Program-made: the position numbers and the translations under genes
Assembly (NCBI RefSeq): GCF_000219625.1
Contig: NC_018207.1
Coordinates: 186,001 to 250,000, forward strand
From: Zymoseptoria tritici IPO323
Lineage: Eukaryota > Ascomycota > Dothideomycetes > Mycosphaerellales > Mycosphaerellaceae
Direction: 5' to 3'
Length of the DNA stretch: 64,000 nt
Shown here: in pieces, positions 40,748 to 51,360 of the stretch
Position numbering within the stretch: the stretch's first letter is position 1
How the letters are laid out: each line of letters opens with the position of its first letter
The notes under the pieces: model-generated
Databases searched by the model: none
The model's input: only the letters and a program-made list of their open reading frames with translations
What the model was told of the DNA's origin: nothing

Positions 40748-42650
40748 ATGCTGTCGTACAAGGGTTATGAAATATCATGGCCATGCCTCAAGAGTAAGCC
40801 TGTGAGGGGAGTGCTGGCGACTATCCTCTTCCTCATATCCGCTTCCCTCCTGCTGCATTTCCAAACGAGCACACCCGCTGTTTTACAAGAGGACACCCGC
40901 GAGCCGATTCCGGATCCTCCCAAAGGCCGTCTCCATCTCCTCATACCTGCGACAAGTACGAATTCGGATCTATGCAAGCTGCTACTCTCCGCGCAAATTC
41001 TGGGCTATCCTACGCCCGTGCTCATCAACTACGGCGATCATGAAGAGAAGGATCCATACAAGCAACACTTGGGCAAAGTTGAGGGCATCCTCAAATACCT
41101 TGAGCAGATCGAATCAAACGACGAATATGCTGAAGATTTGGTGCTGATCATCGACGGCTTCGATGTCTGGTTTCAACTACGACCCGATGTGTTGATCCAG
41201 CGTTACTACGACATCAATGCAGCAGCGGATGCAAGAGCTGTGGCAACGTATGGACAAGAATTGGTGGATGAACACGATATACGGCAGACTGTGATTTTCG
41301 GTCCGGATAAGATCTGCTGGCCGGTGGACTTTAGTCGTCCTGCGTGTTGGGCTGTTCCGCAGAGTCCCTTCCCGGACTCTTCGTTCGGTCCAAGGTCAAC
41401 GAAGGACGACGCCGACGAGCGGGACCGGAATGCGGCACAGTGGTTGAACAGTGGTACGGTGATGGGACCTGCGAGGGACATGAGGGATGTCTTCAAGGTG
41501 ACTCTAGAAGAGATTCAGTCGAATTACCACGGTGACTCGGATCAGTATTACTTCTCCGGCATCTTCGGCGATCAGGAGTACGCTCGGATCCAGAGAGTTC
41601 CTCATCTTCTCGAGGCGGCCAAGGAAAGGAGCATGCATCTTCGTGACAGGGAGGATTTTAGCAACGGCTTTCGTTTCGAACCACTTTTGTTTGGCAAAAT
41701 GAAGGAGCATCACATCGGCATCGACTACTCGCTATCGATGTTCCAGACGCTCGCATTGTAAGCAAGCATTGACTTCACCTCTCGGACGTTGAACTGACAT
41801 TCCTCCCAGCTGGCGACAACACCTCTCCTGGATCCGTGCATCCGACATCTGGACGCCTCCTGCCAGCTCTCCATACCCACCCTCCAGCGCCCACTTCTTC
41901 AGCCTTCCTGCTGATGTTTCAGCTTCCACATCACCCTACGCGGCTCTCAAGTCCAGCCATCCACAACGCAACACCACATGGTCCGAAGTCCCGCTCGCTT
42001 TCAACTCCATCACTCACCAAATCCCTGCCCTTCTCCACGTTACCGGCGGACCTCACGAGAAGGAATTCCGAAGGAACTGGTGGCAAAAACTCTGGTTCCA
42101 GTCCCATGCACGTGAGCTGCGCGAAGCAAGCTTGTCGCTGGATCAGAAACGTATCTCCAATGAGACGATGTGGGGGTACATGTGGTACAATGCCGAGGCA
42201 GATGAGATTGATAGGGAAGGCATTGTAGGTGGAGGTCTAGGAGGCGTGTGGACGGATCGAAGGGGCTGGTTGAGCTGGAAGAGGGTGTGTGGGAGGGTGG
42301 AAGGGGAGATTTTCGACGTACCCGATCAGGAGTGGTTTCATCCAGGGCCAAAGTGGCCGGAGACGGAGCTGGAACCCGAGTTGGAGATGGACGAGCGTCA
42401 AAACGGAACCGAGCTTACGGCTGCACCTTCTCCGCTTTCTGCTGATGAGCCAAAAGACGAGGCGGCGATGCCTTCCGAGGGACATTCTGGAATCCCAGAT
42501 AGCCAGTCAGACCTTGCTGCCGAAGGTACAGGAGAAGGCGGCGATCGTTCCACGGAGCCTGCCATTCATACCAGCCTTGGAAACTATGCTCCCAATCAGA
42601 TGTTTGGGGAGCCAGCGGACGACCTTTCTCTGCCGGTTGACCTCCAGTAG
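40748..42650 (+). CDS. Type II membrane glycosyltransferase-like protein, paralogue 1
   Basis: Exons 40748-41757 and 41810-42650 (intron 52 nt, GTAAGC, CTGAC, CCCAG) encode 616 residues. One membrane anchor (about residues 19-39, RGVLATILFLISASLLLHF), then a luminal domain with RLHLLIPATSTNSDLCKLLL, GYPTPVLINYG, DLVLIIDGFDVWFQLRPDVL (a D-x-x-D metal/sugar-nucleotide site as in PLOD/GLT25-like transferases), IFGPDKICWPVD, WLNSGTVMGPARDMRD and SDQYYFSGIFGDQEYAR. The C-terminal half has WWQKLWFQSHAREL. An acidic Glu/Ser/Pro tail (about 530-616) is missing from the other two paralogues. By analogy it transfers sugar to secreted proteins or glycans in the ER/Golgi; donor and acceptor are unknown. 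Unlike paralogues 2 and 3 it has no intron after the anchor. Confidence 0.75.
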
Positions 42651-43124
42651 GATGTGAAGACGGAACGAATATTCGTTCTACTCAAGTACGGCGGCACATG
42701 GCCGGAGAAGATCTCAGCGAGACAGCACAGGCGTCACGATTCACGAAGACCATATCTTAATCACTAATTAGCATCGCAATACGACATTGCACGCCGCAAT
42801 AGCTCACTGCCCAGTTCCACAATGTCTTATGAATATTTCGACTTTGTGCTCAATAGCTCCCTCTCACAACCACAAACGTCCACACCAACATGGGAAGACC
42901 TTTGGCGCCAAGCTGATCGTGGCGACGGGAGACGAAACATCATCTGGTAAGGTTCCACGGCGGTGTGTAGCGTGAACCTTACATGCGCCTACTACCACAT
43001 CAAATTGAGCGTCCATCTCTATTTCTGTATGACATTTTCCTGACATGTCATTGCAGATGTCGATTGCAAAGTCGGCCGCCGAGGACCGGTATTTATCAGG
43101 ACCAACGATAGTCTGGCATTCAGG
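42651..43124. other. Gap between glycosyltransferase paralogues 1 and 2
   Basis: About 470 bp acting as 3' flank and promoter; no gene or MITE recognised. Confidence 0.35.
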
Positions 43125-44833
43125 ATGATGGCGAACAAAAGCATCAGGATTCTTGTCCTCGTGGCATTGTCCTGGGTCTGCCTTGCGGTCTACTTCCTCC
43201 TCGTAAGCGGACTACCCTCGAAGAGTCCCGCATACAATTACTGACAACTTTCCAGCCACAGGAGAAATTCGAGCCCTACCTCTCCTTCTCCTCCCACAGC
43301 AATGGGTCTGCGATCCCTCCAGCATCCTCCCTACCCCTAAAACCCGCTGCTCTTCACCTCATCGTTCCGGCCTCTAACCCGGACCCAAACCTCTGCAAAG
43401 TGCTTCTTTCCGCCGGCATCCTCGGCTACCCGTCTCCAGTCATCGTGAACTGGAACCACACCTTCGCTGACGATCGCTACGTCGAAGGAGGGTCTCATCT
43501 CGCCAAACTCTCCGGCGTGGAGACCTACCTATCATCCTTGGAGGATGCTCAGGATGAAGATCTCGTGCTCATGGTCGACGGCTACGACGTATGGCTTCAA
43601 CTCCGGCCGCAGACTCTCGTCTCTCGCTTCTACGATATCAACCGTAAGGCGGACGCTAGATTGGCGAAAGAACTCGGACCTGCGCAAACGACCTGGAATA
43701 TCCATCAAGAAGTAGTGTTTGGCGTGCAAAAGCGCTGCTGGCCCTGGACTTTTGACGATCCGCCTTGCTATGCCGCTCCGGAGTCCACACTGCCGGCGGA
43801 TATTTACGGACCGGATACCGACACGGACATTGGATCCGAACCCAATCCATATATTAAATTCCGTCCTCGGTACACGAACTCGGGAGTCGTGATGGGTACC
43901 GTGCGAGGTATGCGGAAGATGTTCCGTCAAGCGGTAATGAGGCTGGAGAGTACTGAAGGGGAGAAGAATATGGGCAGCGATCAGTATGTTCTCGCGCATA
44001 TCATCGGCGACCAAAATGTGTGGCGAGAAGCCGTGAGAAGAGATGAGGAGGCGAAAGTTGAAGGTTCGAAGATTGGACGGGGTCTATCAGGTCTACTTGA
44101 CGGATGGAGGAAGAAACCGCCCAAGGAGGCGATCCAATATAACGAGGATCACATACGACAAGTCCGCGAGAAAGCCGCCCTCGAACCCGACGGGACACTG
44201 GAGTTCGGCGTTGGGTACGACTATTGGAGCGAACTGGGCCTGGCTACGGTCTTTCAGGAGGACGAGACGGAATGGTTGGTGTGGTCAAACTCCACCCAAG
44301 TCAGCGGAGTAGAGGCGACCTACGGCTTGCCCTTGAAAGAGTCTCGCCTGCGGAAGTTGCCCGAAGATATCTCCCACACGCCACCGCCGTTTCACACCTT
44401 CAACGACGAGCCGCTTCTGCCGAGGAATACGAGTTGGGACCAGGTTCCACTCTTTACGAACGCTTACACCGGCGTAGTCCCTGCGGTTATTCATCACAAC
44501 GCTCATCGCGATGGCCGCAAGAAGCTGCGGGAGGAATGGTGGGATAAGCTCTGGATGCAGCCGTACGCAAGAGTACTCTACGATGCGAGCATATGGGAGC
44601 CCATTATGCCGGTGGCGTATGCGGGCGGCGAAGGAGGAGAAGGGTCTGCGAATGTGAGGAAGGAGTATTGGCCTGCTGAGAGGTGGAAGGGAGGAGCAAG
44701 GACGAGTCCATCAAGTGCGAATGGAACACAGGTGAAAACGGAGTGGCTTCGTTTTGATGATGTGTGCAAGGCATATCATGAGGAGGTGTTCAGGGACGGG
44801 AAAGGACCTTGGACATTGCCGGAGGCGCACTGA
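43125..44833 (+). CDS. Type II membrane glycosyltransferase-like protein, paralogue 2
   Basis: Exons 43125-43202 (26 codons: the membrane anchor MMANKSIRILVLVALSWVCL and flank) and 43256-44833, separated by a 53-nt intron (GTAAGC, CTGAC, TCCAG); 551 residues. It shares with paralogue 1 ALHLIVPASNPDPNLCKVLL, GYPSPVIVNWN, DLVLMVDGYDVWLQLRPQTL (D-x-x-D site), VFGVQKRCWPW, YTNSGVVMGTVRGMRK and SDQYVLAHIIGDQNVW. Near the end are VPLFTNAYTGVVPAVIHHNA, EWWDKLWMQPYARVLYDASIW and WLRFDDVCKAYHEEVFRDGK. The exon-1 design equals that of paralogue 3. MITE copy B starts 37 bp after the stop. Confidence 0.75.
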
Positions 44834-44870
44834 AGTTTGAACTGGCATAGATATGCGGGTATGATGCATA

Positions 44871-45080
44871 CCTCCGTGCTTCCGCTCAAACTGCAACGTC
44901 CGAGCCAATCGAGCGAATCATGTACGGTGAAGTTGCGGAGGAAGTCGGGGAAACGTGCATTGGGATCGTTGTCCCAAAACCTTGTCGGCAACATATCTCT
45001 CCGCTGTCGCGGTAAAGTGCACCGCACGATATGGTCCTGAACGGCTTGCAGTGTCGCAGTCTGAGCGGAAGCATGGAAGG
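44871..45080 (+). mobile_element. TA-flanked MITE, copy B (210 bp)
   Basis: Left end CCTCCGTGCTTCCGCTCAAA after TA (44869-44870); right end inverted CCTTCCATGCTTCCGCTCAG, next bases not TA. Aligns with copy A throughout. It almost fills the 273-bp gap between the convergent stops of glycosyltransferase paralogues 2 and 3, so it probably lies in both 3' UTRs. Confidence 0.75.
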
Positions 45081-45106
45081 AGGCATTTCGATGATGTCTC
45101 TCTACC

Positions 45107-46860
45107 TCACGCCGGCGGCGGTTCCTTCTCCGGCTTCTCCACATCTCTGAACAATTCATAATCAAACCAGCTCGGACAGGTCTCTCCCCAAGTCACAGAC
45201 CCTCCCGATGGCAGATTCGCCACCTTCCACGACTTGCCGTCTCCTTCCTCATTGTCGCCATCCTGACTCCAAAGCTCCGTCATGAGCACCCGAGCATGCT
45301 GCTGCATCCATGTCTCTGGCCACTGGAAAGCTCGAGCGTTCTTGTCGCCATTGTGGTGAATCATGACTGGGATTGTGTTGAGGCATAGGTTTGTGAAGAG
45401 CGGAGTGTCCTTCCAGCCAACGCTTGCTCGCTCTTCGATGCTGGACAAGGGAGCAGTGCTGGATATGACATCTTGTGGAAGGTCTCCAGTCACTCGGCTC
45501 TGACAATCAAACAGTCCATTCCGACCGGCCAATTGCTCCGAAATGTTCTTGTCGAACGTCAAATACCGAGTGTCGTCTTCCGTGTTGACAGTCTGCTGTC
45601 CCAAGTCCGACCACAAGTCCAGGCCAATGCCGAACTCATCCGGAGCACCATTCCTCTCCACGCCTGGCTCATGGATGAAGTCAGGTTTCAGCGGGTCCGC
45701 GACAAGCGTTCCCTCAAGATAGTGCGGGATCGGCTTTGCTTTGCCTCGCAGTCTCTCAGCGGCGGAGAGATGTCTTCGACGAAGGACCTCGCGCTGGTAC
45801 TCTTGCTCGCCGTACATGATGTTGAAGATGGACTGGTCGCTTCCGTGGTACATGAGGTCCGAACCACCGCTGCCGTTGTCCCAAGGATCGTGGTCGGTAT
45901 GAGCGTCGACCTTCTCCGCGGCGCGCCGGAAGAGAGCAAGCATGTCTTTCTGTGGGCCGATGATGTATCTAGGCAGAGAAGGTCAGAACATGTGGCTGGA
46001 AGATAGAAGGAGTTGTACGCACCCAGAATTGAGATATCTCTGTTTCAGGCTGCTAATTTTGTTCTTGCCCATGACAGTGTCTGTGTTCCCACCATACAGA
46101 TCATCAGGTAGCGGAGAAGCTGGAATGGGATAGCAGGCGATGGTGTGCATCTGATTAGGGGCGCATCGCTTTCCGGCTCCGAAGATGATTCTTTGTCGAA
46201 TGTTCTCCTTGTCGTAAGCATTACCGAGTCGTTGCTTCAGTCTCTCGTTGGCTCGTTGATTGACGGAGTGGTATCTGCTGATGAGAACTTCAGGGCGAAG
46301 CTGGAACCAGATGTCTGTGAAAGAATGAGCGTCTAGTCGTCCGGGCAGAGTAATGCACCGAGACCTACCATATGCGTCCATCATCATCACCAGATCGTTT
46401 TCTGTCGATGAATTCATGCCTTCAAAAAATTTGAGCACGCCGTAGACCTTGGCCACATGGCTGCCTCCTCCCAACAGTCGATCTGGAAGACTTGTGAGAT
46501 TGTTGCTCGTTCTCAGCGTGCTCAGGTGTTATACCATCATTGAAGGTCTGATTCCATGCAATCAAAGTCGGAGTGGGATATCCCAGAATGGCTCCAGTGA
46601 GGAACGTCTTGCACAAGTCCACGGCTCCGTTTGAGGCTGGTAGCAAAAGATGCAGCTTCGACGCCGGACGTGTTGCATCGACGTTGCCTAGTTCAGTACT
46701 TGCTTTAATTGGTTGTCCGCGGATCGGATCGTGCTGGAAGCTGTCAGCTAGAGTGTGGCTCCTCCGAAGCCTTTTCACTTACGAACGTGAATCCAAGCAG
46801 CACCAGTGCAGCAAGCAACGTTCCACAAAGCCAAGCAGTCCGTTTTGTCGGCTGTATCAT
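45107..46860 (-). CDS. Type II membrane glycosyltransferase-like protein, paralogue 3
   Basis: Five exons (46860-46783, 46733-46536, 46492-46369, 46314-46023, 45968-45107) give 517 residues; introns are 49, 43, 54 and 54 nt and all joins keep the frame. Exon 1 again is exactly 26 codons with the anchor (AWLCGTLLAALVLLGFTF). Conserved blocks: KLHLLLPASNGAVDLCKTFL, GYPTPTLIAWNQTFND, GGGSHVAKVYGVL, LVMMMDAYDIWFQLRPEVL (D-x-x-D split by an intron after DAY), IFGAGKRCAPN, RYLNSGYIIGPQKDM and SDQSIFNIMYGEQEYQ. The C-terminus has DTPLFTNLCLNTIPVMIHHN and CPSWFDYELFRDVEKP. Same predicted location and role as paralogues 1 and 2; convergent with paralogue 2. Confidence 0.75.
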
Positions 46861-47188
46861 GATTGTGTTGCTAACAAGAGACCAAAAGAGACTGCGGTTA
46901 ATCAGTCATTGCTACCGATGCCATATGTGAGGACATTGGTGAGAGCGAAAGGGGCAACATGGACGAGGCATGAAGTCACAGCTTCTTGACTCCTTCCGCA
47001 AGACGCCGCTACACAACGCTTTGCACCGCTTGGCTCACCGAAAATATCTTTGTCGCGTGCCGCGTTACCTCCTTGGCATGTGGCGGCGGCAAGCTAAAGG
47101 CTGGGTGAAGTCTGTTCAGTGTGAGTTTGGACTAGGAAACTCTCCTTGACTTGAGGTTGAGGACGATTGTGGCACAGCATCATGAGTA
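46861..47188. other. Upstream region of glycosyltransferase 3
   Basis: Promoter side of the minus-strand gene; no other feature seen before MITE copy D. Confidence 0.3.
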
Positions 47189-47313
47189 ACTGGCTCAGCT
47201 CAAACGAACACACCTGCCTCCCAAGATCAAATCTCCCTTCTCTGGCGCAGACTATTCGCACCAAGCCACCGAAGTACGATACAGGCCGTGCAGTCTGAGC
47301 GGGACTTTGGAAG
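47189..47313 (+). mobile_element. Shortened MITE, copy D (about 125 bp)
   Basis: TA on both sides (47187-47188, 47314-47315). Right end inverted is CTTCCAAAGTCCCGCTCAGA. Internal CTCTGGCGCAGACTATTCGC then ACCAAGCCACCG matches copy C. The left half is deleted or diverged. Confidence 0.55.
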
Positions 47314-47459
47314 TACTCGCTCCTTCTTTGCATGACGGATATGAACATTGTAGCTGCGACAGCAGACTTTGTGCCTGCTACCCTTGGGTCGGTGGAATCA
47401 GTGCCGTCTCTCGTTACCTTACATCTCGCTGTTTGATGCGACCTCCAGGTAAATCAGCG

Positions 47460-48593
47460 TTACCAACCAGAGGAACCGTACGAAGGCTCCGGCACCTTGG
47501 CCTTGACAATGCTCAGACATGCCGAACATGTCTTCATTCGACAACGCAAGCACATCAGCACAGATCTGCATCTCTTGCGACACTCCATACACTGCTTCTT
47601 GCCTGGCTTCTTGCCCGCGACTCTAAACGGCCACCACGAACCTGGGTGGCCACACCGAGCCATCGCTATTGCATCTGCCGCCTCTTGCTGCTCTTGCTCC
47701 GCCCGCCTATTCTCTTTGTCACGTTGTTTGCTCTCCCGTTTCTTCCTGTCAAGCTCTTCACTCTCGAACTTGGCTTTGCGCTTTTCTGTCTCGGCCTGCG
47801 CCCGCTCTCGGTCCTGTATCTCTTGTTCGTCTCTGATCTTGACCCTTAGGGCCACAATTTCAGGTCCATCTTTGGCGTGAGCAGCCTGAGACTCTCGCCA
47901 TTTTGTCTCGTACTCTTCCGATTCCTTTGAGAGCTCCTCCTGCTTGACTCGCAGACATTCCTGCTTCTTCAGCTCCATCTGTATCTTCCTCTCTTCGTCC
48001 AATTCTGGCATTCGCCCTTCGGAAGCCTTCTGAAAGGCACAGTGTGTCTTCGACTTGCCGAACCGACTCGCTTTATTGTGCGGCGGTTGAGGAGCATCTT
48101 GAACAAGTCGGACCTGCTGAAGTTTCCGAATCTGCCGCTCCAGGGTCCGAATATCTTTCTTGTGGTCGTTGATCCTCCGTCTCATAGCCTTGAAGGCCTG
48201 CTCCAGACGCAGAATCCGCTGGCGTCTCAGTTCACGCAGCACCTCGAGTCTCACTTTATTGTTGAGAAGCTCCGACGGCCGCCTGTCCTCCTTGGCCGAA
48301 GATCGCTCCTGCTCCACCCACACTGCTCGCATCTCCCGGTTTAGGGCGTAGAATACTCCCTTTCCCTTCACAAATGGGTATAAATCGTCGTACTCACGAC
48401 GTTGCGTGGGATCCCTGAGTGTCTCATGCGCGAGACCGAGTCGCTGGAATTCTGACGTTGCGTTTGGCTGTTTGTTGCGATCGGGATGGAGCTTCAGTGA
48501 GAGTCGACGATAGGACTTGGTGATCTCATCGAGGGTTGCGGTGTGCTCGACTCCAAGCAAGAGGTAGTAATCCTCCGTGGCGAGAGGCGCCAT
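47460..48593 (-). CDS. J-domain/coiled-coil/zinc-ribbon protein, paralogue 1
   Basis: A single-exon 377-residue protein. Residues 7-72 are a J domain (DYYLLLGVEHTATLDEITKS, intact LHPDRN, FQRLGLAHETLRDPTQRREYD); J domains stimulate Hsp70 ATPase. Residues about 110-310 are Glu/Lys/Arg/Gln-rich coiled coil. The C-terminus has a Cys-rich module: CGHPGSWWPF, then CMECRKRC, LMCLRCRMKTCSACL, five or more CxxC-type ligands, likely zinc-binding. It differs from DnaJ type I (no Gly/Phe region, different zinc module position). No signal peptide; probably a cytosolic or nuclear co-chaperone. It heads a local array with 49467-50195 and 51361-52707, all on the same strand. Confidence 0.8.
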   Translation of the reverse strand: MAPLATEDYYLLLGVEHTATLDEITKSYRRLSLKLHPDRNKQPNATSEFQRLGLAHETLRDPTQRREYDDLYPFVKGKGVFYALNREMRAVWVEQERSSAKEDRRPSELLNNKVRLEVLRELRRQRILRLEQAFKAMRRRINDHKKDIRTLERQIRKLQQVRLVQDAPQPPHNKASRFGKSKTHCAFQKASEGRMPELDEERKIQMELKKQECLRVKQEELSKESEEYETKWRESQAAHAKDGPEIVALRVKIRDEQEIQDRERAQAETEKRKAKFESEELDRKKRESKQRDKENRRAEQEQQEAADAIAMARCGHPGSWWPFRVAGKKPGKKQCMECRKRCRSVLMCLRCRMKTCSACLSIVKAKVPEPSYGSSGW

Positions 48594-49203
48594 GCTTTAA
48601 AGGTGTTGCTGTTGCAGCGGAGCTGGTATGTCGCCCTTCGTGAGAGCGGAAGTTTTCAACTTCATCTTCTCTGCAATTTTAGCAAGTGATGTGGCGTTTG
48701 TCTGGGCTGCGTTTGTTCGAGCTTACCTACCGTTTCGTCTGTACGACCCAATGGAAGTCCTCCGTCCCTTCACTCTGAATCATGTCTTCAGTGCGGTCGT
48801 TGATGCTCGCGGCGGTCGTGCCATGAGATAGTGAGTACATGCAGCGTTGTTTTGTACTGGCATGTGCTGATGAACGGTAGACCGGCACTTCAAGACTCCA
48901 GCTCATTGTCGGCAGAGATGAAATTGGAGAACATGGTGATCGACGGGAGAGCACTGGAGGTTGTCTGGCACCGTCAGCTGCCGCACTTGCCTGCGATCCG
49001 TCACATGCAGCACTTTGATTTCTTCAATCTCACAGTTTGTATATCGAACTTGTCACGCCATGCTGTCGACCTCCCGAGCCAACATCTCTCTTTCTGCACC
49101 GGCAGCAGAACTTGTGTAGGACCGTGAACGGAGCTTGTAGACGTGGGAAGATATGTGGCTTTTCTGGATAGATTCGTTCTTTCCTCGGCTTGGCGGAGAG
49201 CTT
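48594..49203. other. Gap between J-domain paralogues 1 and 2
   Basis: About 610 bp with no convincing gene. It lies between the start of paralogue 1 and the minisatellite. Confidence 0.3.
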
Positions 49204-49435
49204 TCAGAAACGTTCCCTTGACAGGACGGGACAGATAGGCGTGCAAGCCGGTGTACGGGTAGAAGTATGGTTATGCGTACTGACACTTTGGCTAGACGGC
49301 CAGATGGCCCTGCGAGTAGGCATGCGGGTAAGTGTACAGCTGTTGGAGAGCCGGCCAGTGAGGTGCAAAGGTAAGCGTACAGGTGGACGTGCAGGCACCT
49401 TGCCAAAACGGCCAGATAGTCATGCAGGTAATTGA
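49204..49435 (+). repeat. 12-bp minisatellite AAGCGTGCAGGT, array 2
   Basis: Plus-strand units such as AAGCGTACAGGT, GGACGTGCAGGC, AGGCATGCGGGT and AAGTGTACAGCT recur between 49225 and 49432. The same unit, on the opposite strand, makes the array at 23257-23628. Several frames are open because the period is divisible by three; I do not call a gene. Confidence 0.5.
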
Positions 49436-49466
49436 ACATTCTCGGTCGCTGTCCACTGTCCCTTCC

Positions 49467-50195
49467 TCACTTCGTCTTCTTCGACTTCTTCGCCTTCTTC
49501 CACTTCTTCGGCTCCATCTTCGGCCTCAACTCGCACTGACACTTGGCGCAGACCCGCATATCACAGTCCGGACACTGTAGCAGATACTCCTCCTCCTCGC
49601 CACCACATTTTCCACAAGGTCCCCGGCTTGTCACTTTCGGCCACCACCCTCCTCCTCCATGCCGACACCTCTGCTCCTCTTCCTCCTTCTCTCTTTGCCG
49701 CTGCTTCTCTTCCGCCTGTCGTCGCTGGCGCATGGTCTCGGCTGTGGCTTTGGCTTTGGCGTCGGCTCTGGCTCTGGCTTCGGCTCTGGCTTGGCGGGCT
49801 TGTTCCATGAAATCACCTTGATCCCTCCAGAAGGCCTCGTATCGTGCCTCCATGTCGCGAAAAGCTCGCCTGAAGTAGTCCTCCGCCTGCCTAGCCTCCT
49901 CCCTGGCTTGAGACCAGGGATCAGCCTGCTGCCGCTGAGCTGAAGTCCACGGGGTCGGGGTGGTGTCACGGAAGCGACGCAGACGATCGTACTTCCGGCG
50001 CTCATCATCATCCTTAAGCGTCTCGTAGGCCTGTCCTAGCTTCTGGAAGGCCTGAGTAGCATTCGGTCGGTCGTTGCGGTCTGGATGAAGTTTGAGGGCG
50101 AGGCGTCTGTAGGATTGGGTGATTTCCTCTGCCGTGGCGCTTGATTCGACCTCCAGGATGATGTAGTAGTCGTCGCTGGGAGGCAGAGGCGCCAT
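49467..50195 (-). CDS. J-domain/zinc-ribbon protein, paralogue 2 (short)
   Basis: A single-exon 242-residue protein. J domain at residues 8-72 (DYYIILEVESSATAEEITQS, intact LHPDRN, FQKLGQAYETLKDDDERRKYD), a short Arg/Glu/Ala coiled coil (about 95-170, EARARADAKAKATAETMRQR) and a zinc module (CRHGGGGWWPKV, CGKCGG, YLLQCPDCDMRVCAKCQCEL). It ends in a Lys-rich tail (KKWKKAKKSKKTK) resembling a nuclear localisation signal, absent in the others. The coiled coil is far shorter than in its neighbours, which suggests length change by internal repeat loss. The last codons lie only about 30 bp from the minisatellite. Confidence 0.8.
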   Translation of the reverse strand: MAPLPPSDDYYIILEVESSATAEEITQSYRRLALKLHPDRNDRPNATQAFQKLGQAYETLKDDDERRKYDRLRRFRDTTPTPWTSAQRQQADPWSQAREEARQAEDYFRRAFRDMEARYEAFWRDQGDFMEQARQARAEARARADAKAKATAETMRQRRQAEEKQRQREKEEEEQRCRHGGGGWWPKVTSRGPCGKCGGEEEEYLLQCPDCDMRVCAKCQCELRPKMEPKKWKKAKKSKKTK

Positions 50196-50727
50196 TTCAG
50201 CTCTAACTTTTGATGCTGTGTCGTGCGATATGAAGAGATGGCCGAAACAATTGTGATAATTGTGACTCAGTGGATCCGTTCAAAGTGCGCCGCGAGAGGT
50301 GCACTTCATCGCCTTGGAGTTTGCATGTTGAGCAGGAGAGCAGAGTTTTGTTCGGAGAGAGAGAGCGTTTTCACTTCACCATCAGATTCACGTGAAGTAG
50401 CGTTTGTGCGATCCCGTGTGTGTAACGTCGCACAGCGCAATCGTACATATGTCTCCTGTCGACAACCGCTCGTGCAGCTCGCGACCCGTCACATTGAAGT
50501 CAAACGCATCATCAAACACGATCTGGGTCTTTACCGGCGATGACTCCATCCATATTAACCGAGACGTGTAAGTACCGAAGAAATCTCACATACCTGATGC
50601 TTCACGGTTGTCCTGTTCTTAGCATAAGGCGCTGCATTTCAGTCGTTCTGGTTCTGGCTGCGAACATCTTCATGTCTTTCATCCGACTTGCTTCTGTGGA
50701 TGAGCCTTGATCCTCGCCGCAGCGATC
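50196..50727. other. Gap upstream of J-domain paralogue 2
   Basis: Open frames occur but none shows a domain. The gap separates paralogue 2 from the pseudogene. Confidence 0.3.
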
Positions 50728-50862
50728 ACGCCGCCTCGGCAATGCGGACAAGCCTGCTGAGGACAGCACGGGCATTGCAGCAAATACGGCCAGAACCCTC
50801 CACACTCGGGACACAGAGAACGTCCTTCGACCTGATTCCACCATCCCACATGGCGGCAGTGC
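50728..50862 (-). pseudogene. Remnant of a fourth J-domain-family zinc module
   Basis: Minus-strand translation gives CRHVGWW, CPECGGFWPYLLQCPCC and QQACPHCRGG, which aligns closely with the C-terminal zinc module of paralogue 3 (CRHDGWW, CPGCRQSWPYLLTCPGC, KQACPKCQGD). Upstream on the minus strand (50863 to about 51300) no J domain with HPD is found; short coding-like pieces (ASAKAKRNAKGRS, EVDEEQVK) occur in shifted frames with stops. This is the broken end of another family copy. Confidence 0.7.
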
Positions 50863-51360
50863 TTTGACTTGCTCCTCGTCTACTTCGAAAGGATCCTCCG
50901 CTAAGCTGCTGGGGTTCTCTGGTTCTGTTCAGCTCACTGAGCCAGAGCGTCCTTTGGCGTTACGCTTGGCTTTGGCTGAAGCTGTTTCGAGAAATGCAGT
51001 CAGTCTCTTGTGTCCTGTGTTCGATCTTCGTCGCCCGTGCTTCATTCTCTGACGCGGTATTTCCGTGCTCGTTCTGCTTCGGACCCTCGCTCAGTATCGA
51101 CGCCCACCACTCGTCGAACTGCAGCTGCGATGCCTCTATGGTCGTCTCATCACCTTCAATATCCTAAAGGACTTCGACTGCATAGCTCGAAAGTCCTGGC
51201 CACGGTTGGTGAAGTACTTCGTGAAGTACTTCGTAAATTGGAGATCCGTGGGATGAAAGTGAATGCGATTTTGTCTCGGTGATGTGCGTCGGATGTGTGC
51301 GATCGTACTCCGTTCGCTTGAAGCGGATTCTTGACATTCGCTTCGGGTGCCCAATTACAT
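50863..51360. other. Decayed segment upstream of the J-family remnant
   Basis: Probably the degraded 5' part of the pseudogene. Contains a tandem pair of the palindrome GAAGTACTTC (about 51211-51232). Confidence 0.35.
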
